Positions 43,055 to 46,168 of a stretch of 46,168 nt of DNA are shown piece by piece; positions within the stretch are counted from its first letter, which is position 1; every line of letters starts with the position of its first letter. The position numbers and the translations under genes are program-made. Below the pieces are notes generated by a model. That model was not told the origin of the DNA and made no database searches. It worked only from the letters and a program-made list of their open reading frames with translations. This DNA is from Bacteroidota bacterium (GTDB taxonomy: Bacteria > Bacteroidota > Bacteroidia > UKL13-3): contig CANHDN010000005.1 of NCBI GenBank assembly GCA_947459415.1, forward strand, positions 1-46,168. The letters are read 5' to 3'.

Positions 43055-44946
43055 ACTATCTCCTGCTGCAAATTAAGATGCAATATACCTTTATCTATTA
43101 AAATCCTGCATGCTGAAGCCAATTCTGCATCACGATACTTTTTCAATTGAGTAGCCAACTCTTTTATTGTATATGCTTTATTCCAATCTAGTTCACGCAA
43201 ACAATCTATTAATTCTATCAACTTGGCCTCTGTCCAGAATTTTTCCTTTTTCTCTTTGCAAACATCGCAAACACCGCAATCTAGCACATTGAGCTCGTTA
43301 AAGTACTGCAATAAAACCCTACTTCTACATAGATTTTGATTTTCTGCGTAATGAATCATTGATTCTAACTTTTCAAACTCCATTTGTTTTCTAAATCTAA
43401 TGTAAGAGGCATTTACTGGCAGGTATTGTGAGTCAATTCTTGCATCTAAAAAACGAACTGAAGGTTGGTTATGCTGCTGCACATAGGTTAACACCTTAAG
43501 TTCGTTTAATTTATTCAATAACTTTTTAACCTGTACCTCAGATACGTTTAATTGCATAGCTAGGCTTGCTTCATGTATTGGTACTTCATAATCAAAAATA
43601 CCACCATAGCTTCTTAATAATAATTGCAATAAATTACTGTACACATTATGTGTATTCTGAAAGGCAAATAATTCATTACCTCTCCTGTTTAATTGAATGC
43701 GAGAAGGCATGTTAAAAGCCTCATTTACATGAATTAATTCCAACTGAGATAATAGATTTAATGCATTAAAAACATCAGCTGCTTGTAACTTAAAGTGACT
43801 TGAAAATTCTTTCAAATCAAACAAGAAATCTTGCTCTGAAAATTGTCCAATAGCTAGTTGAAAATAATTTGCTAAATTTTCATATACCTTAGCTAAAAAA
43901 GCTGGTTCAGGAAATTGCTTTTCTAATTTTGCGCGCATTATGTGCGCATCCGATGAATGATATAGTAATAGGCAATAGGCAGGGTTTCCATTTCTTCCTG
44001 CCCTGCCAGCTTCCTGATAATATGCTTCCAGACAATCTGGAATTTGATAATGTACTACCAACCTGCAATCTGGCTTATCAATGCCCATTCCAAAGGCATT
44101 GGTGCAAACCATTATTCGGGTTTTATTTTTAATCCAATTCTCTTGCCTTAACTGCCTTTCTTCTGAATTTAATCCGGCATGATAAAAAGATGCATTTAAT
44201 CCGTTTTGAACCAAATAATCAGCCAATTCTTCCGCCAATTTTCGATTTCGAACATAAACCAAGCCACTTCCTTTCATCATTTGAAAGGCATTCAACATTT
44301 TGTCTAATTTATTTTCCTGATAACGAACAACATAATGTAGATTTAATCTTTCAAAACTTTTTCTAAAAGCAAGTCTAGCTTTAAATCCTAACTGCTCTTG
44401 TATATCATCTACCACATTAGCTGTGGCTGAGGCAGTAAGAGCTAATACAGGAACATGTATAAAAAGTGTCCGAACCTCCTTTATTTTGCGATACTCTGGT
44501 CTAAAATCATAACCCCACTGACTAATACAATGGGCTTCATCAATAGCTAGTAAGCAAATATTCATTTGCAAGAGTTGACTTTTTACATAGTCTGACCCAA
44601 GACGCTCTGGCGATAGGTATAGAAATTTAACTCCACCATGCACGCAATTATTGAGAATGAGTTGAATTTCAGCCGAACTTTGTCCTGAATAAATGGCTTG
44701 CGCAGAAATACCTTTACTCTGAAGATTTGCTACCTGGTCTTTCATGAGGGCAATAAGCGGCGAAACTACTAGACAAATTCCTTTCATTGCCAAAGCAGGG
44801 ACTTGGAAACAAATAGATTTTCCTCCTCCTGTTGGTAATAAAGCAAGTGTGTCTTTCCCAGCTAATACGGACTCAATAATTTCTTGTTGTAATGGCCTAA
44901 AATCATCGTATCCCCAATGGGCTTTTAATACTTCATGAATGGTCAC
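43042..44946 (-). CDS. recQ: ATP-dependent DNA helicase RecQ (without HRDC domain)
   Basis: RecQ unwinds DNA 3'-5' in recombination and fork repair. The 634-residue protein has Walker A TGGGKS at 39-44, DEAH at 136-139 with the aromatic loop CISQWGYDFRPEY, and the second helicase lobe with 'CTNAFGMGIDKPDCRLVVHYQ' and 'QEAGRAGRNG'. The zinc-binding RQC part is marked by CRSR...CGVCDVC near residues 530-560. No HRDC domain follows. Bacteroidota often carry a long and a short RecQ; this is the short type. The start is GTG at 44946, 2 nt after the lolD stop, and no other in-frame start preserves the N-terminus. Confidence 0.93.
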   Translation of the reverse strand: MTIHEVLKAHWGYDDFRPLQQEIIESVLAGKDTLALLPTGGGKSICFQVPALAMKGICLVVSPLIALMKDQVANLQSKGISAQAIYSGQSSAEIQLILNNCVHGGVKFLYLSPERLGSDYVKSQLLQMNICLLAIDEAHCISQWGYDFRPEYRKIKEVRTLFIHVPVLALTASATANVVDDIQEQLGFKARLAFRKSFERLNLHYVVRYQENKLDKMLNAFQMMKGSGLVYVRNRKLAEELADYLVQNGLNASFYHAGLNSEERQLRQENWIKNKTRIMVCTNAFGMGIDKPDCRLVVHYQIPDCLEAYYQEAGRAGRNGNPAYCLLLYHSSDAHIMRAKLEKQFPEPAFLAKVYENLANYFQLAIGQFSEQDFLFDLKEFSSHFKLQAADVFNALNLLSQLELIHVNEAFNMPSRIQLNRRGNELFAFQNTHNVYSNLLQLLLRSYGGIFDYEVPIHEASLAMQLNVSEVQVKKLLNKLNELKVLTYVQQHNQPSVRFLDARIDSQYLPVNASYIRFRKQMEFEKLESMIHYAENQNLCRSRVLLQYFNELNVLDCGVCDVCKEKKEKFWTEAKLIELIDCLRELDWNKAYTIKELATQLKKYRDAELASACRILIDKGILHLNLQQEIVWKS

Positions 44947-44948
44947 AG

Positions 44949-45602
44949 TTAATTAATTATAAGGCCATCTTTAATGGTTAATTGTCTGTCGCTTTGAGCT
45001 GCCAGATTTTGATTATGGGTTACAATTACAAATGTTTGACCCAAATCTGACCTTAACTTAAAAAATAATTGATGTAAATCTTCTGCAGATTTTGAATCTA
45101 GATTACCACTTGGTTCATCTGCTAAAATAACAGAAGGTTTGTTCATGAGCGCTCTGGCAACTGCAACTCGTTGCTGTTCACCACCGCTTAGCTCGCTAGG
45201 TTTGTGATTTTCACGGGCAGAAATACCTAAATAATTTAACAATTCCTTGGCTCTAATATGTGCTTTTGATGGATTAATGCCTGCAATAAAGGCGGGCATG
45301 CATACATTCTCAATGGCAGTAAATTCTGGCAAAAGCTGATGAAATTGAAAAACAAAACCAATTTCCTTATTTCTAAAATGAGCTAATTTTGAATCTTTCA
45401 AACTAGCAACATCTTGATTATTAATACTTAAAACCCCACTATCTGGTTTATCTAAAGTTCCTAAAATTTGAAGCAAGGTGGTTTTCCCAGCACCCGATGC
45501 GCCCACAATTGAAACAATTTCCCCTGGCAGAATATGTAAGTTAATTCCTTTTAAAATCGGTAAATTTCCGTAAGATTTATATAGATTTATTGCCTTAATC
45601 AT
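44949..45602 (-). CDS. lolD: LolD-like ABC transporter ATP-binding protein
   Basis: This 217-residue ATPase is of the LolD/MacB type, which with LolC/E-like permeases extracts lipoproteins from the inner membrane. Walker [10 protein letters not shown] is at 34-42, the Q-loop in [13 protein letters not shown] (about 84-96), signature LSGGEQQ at 138-144 and Walker B VILADEP at about 158-164, followed by SGNLD. LolD is the best fit by length and by the '[16 protein letters not shown]' type motif; related exporters of the same subfamily cannot be excluded. I chose the ATG at 45602; a TTG at 45611 lies inside a predicted -7 element. It heads the operon with recQ and two glycosyltransferase genes. 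Confidence 0.82.
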   Translation of the reverse strand: MIKAINLYKSYGNLPILKGINLHILPGEIVSIVGASGAGKTTLLQILGTLDKPDSGVLSINNQDVASLKDSKLAHFRNKEIGFVFQFHQLLPEFTAIENVCMPAFIAGINPSKAHIRAKELLNYLGISARENHKPSELSGGEQQRVAVARALMNKPSVILADEPSGNLDSKSAEDLHQLFFKLRSDLGQTFVIVTHNQNLAAQSDRQLTIKDGLIIN

Positions 45603-45608
45603 GCCATT

Positions 45609-45616
45609 CAAACATA
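45609..45616 (-). promoter_or_regulatory. Candidate -7 element TATGTTTG for the lolD operon
   Basis: Exact TAnnTTTG match on the minus strand, ending 6 nt before the ATG at 45602, so the mRNA would be nearly leaderless. No clear -33 element. Confidence 0.38.
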
Positions 45617-45748
45617 ATAGAATTTAGATAAATTTGCTTAAAAAGTTTACATTTTAAATACAAGTAATTGTATAAACCCTGTAATATAATTTGATTCAGC
45701 TTATAAACGTTTAAAAAAATGCTTAAAACCATAAAAGATTTTCAATAT

Positions 45749-45758
45749 GTTCGCGAAC
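45749..45758. promoter_or_regulatory. Palindrome GTTCGCGAAC upstream of the M13 peptidase gene
   Basis: A perfect 10-bp GC-containing palindrome in an otherwise AT-rich leader, 18 nt before the chosen ATG. It could be an operator; no regulator is assigned. Confidence 0.3.
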
Positions 45759-45776
45759 TATAAAATGATTTGTAAT

Positions 45777-46168
45777 ATGAAAAATTTAGTTTTCAAAATA
45801 ATAGGCTGTACTGGAATTTTTCTCGGTTTAGCTTTTATTCAAGATTCCAAACAAAAAGGCATAGATGTGGCCGCTATCGATCAATCAATAAGCCCAGGTT
45901 CAGATTTTTACCGATTTGCCAATGGCACCTGGTTAAAAGAAAACCCAATTCCAGCCAGTGAAAGCAGGTGGGGAAGTTTTAATATGGTAGCAGAAAGAAA
46001 TAACCTAGTTTTAAGAGAAATCCTAGAGTCTGTTGCCAATGATAAAACCGCCATCAAAGGTTCGGCCAAAGATAAAGTGGGTACATTTTACCGCTTATTT
46101 TTGGATGAGGCCAAAAGAGAAAAACAAGGCGTTAGTCCTGCTAAAGCAGATTTAGATGCTATAAAAAA
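45777..46168 (+). CDS. M13 family metallopeptidase, 5' part
   Basis: This is the N-terminal part (about 130 residues) of a neprilysin-like zinc endopeptidase; the HExxH domain lies beyond the right edge. After a hydrophobic signal (KNLVFKIIGCTGIFLGLAF) come 'AAIDQSISPGSDFYRFANGTWLKENPIPA' and 'SRWGSFNMVAERNN', the conserved opening of bacterial M13 peptidases. Export to the periplasm is likely. In-frame ATGs at 45747 and 45765 are alternative starts; the one at 45777 gives the cleanest signal. The gene is divergent from the lolD operon across a 174-bp gap. Confidence 0.88.
   Translation, partial: MKNLVFKIIGCTGIFLGLAFIQDSKQKGIDVAAIDQSISPGSDFYRFANGTWLKENPIPASESRWGSFNMVAERNNLVLREILESVANDKTAIKGSAKDKVGTFYRLFLDEAKREKQGVSPAKADLDAIK

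Overview
The window is a stretch of core chromosome from a low-GC Bacteroidota bacterium. The evidence is three proteins ending in type IX secretion (T9SS) type A sorting tails, Bacteroidota families such as DUF5117/DUF5118 zinc metalloproteases and DUF6580 membrane proteins, several TAnnTTTG promoter elements, weak Shine-Dalgarno sites, and many uncharacterised exported proteins. The genus cannot be read from the sequence. There is no rRNA, tRNA, CRISPR array, insertion sequence or prophage.

Layout, left to right. Positions 1-1088 (minus) hold the 5' part of sucC and a DUF423 membrane protein. Positions 1162-6076 (plus) are a tight three-gene operon: a large membrane-anchored protein, a flippase-like membrane protein, and a secreted T9SS nuclease-like protein. 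It ends at a strong terminator. Positions 6135-11284 are a DNA-damage cassette: a self-cleaving S24/LexA-like repressor, divergent from DNA polymerase IV and a short DnaE-type polymerase, with operator-like palindromes between them. Positions 11444-15960 carry a metalloprotease lipoprotein, queA and ispD. Positions 15957-19227 (minus) carry a 59-residue membrane protein, an orphan T9SS-tail fragment, an exported protein and the biotin carboxylase gene accC. Positions 19446-23603 (plus) carry ccmB, mnmA, a lipoprotein and a subtilisin-like protease. They face a DUF6580 protein. Positions 24389-28707 carry an M16 peptidase and a TPR protein. Positions 28968-32714 (minus) carry a T9SS surface protein and gyrA. 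Positions 32897-36135 carry an M1 aminopeptidase and fdhD, facing parE (36127-38007) and an OmpA-like/TPR lipoprotein (38159-39889). Positions 39954-40863 carry a small conserved protein with ftsE. Positions 40844-45602 (minus) form a lolD-recQ-glycosyltransferase-glycosyltransferase operon. The 5' end of an M13 peptidase gene closes the window.

The most system-like locus is the repressor / Pol IV / DnaE cassette. Its S24 protein keeps an Ala-Gly cleavage site and a Ser/Lys dyad at LexA-like spacing. Both polymerases and the repressor have readable promoters overlapped or flanked by palindromes, which suggests an SOS-like mutagenesis regulon built on an XRE-type repressor. Other points to check are a perfect 33-bp tandem duplication of the last 11 codons of a T9SS protein, the orphan T9SS tail, runs of non-ATG starts in a coupled operon, and TAnnTTTG elements so close to start codons that the mRNAs may be nearly leaderless. 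The remainder is ordinary housekeeping content.
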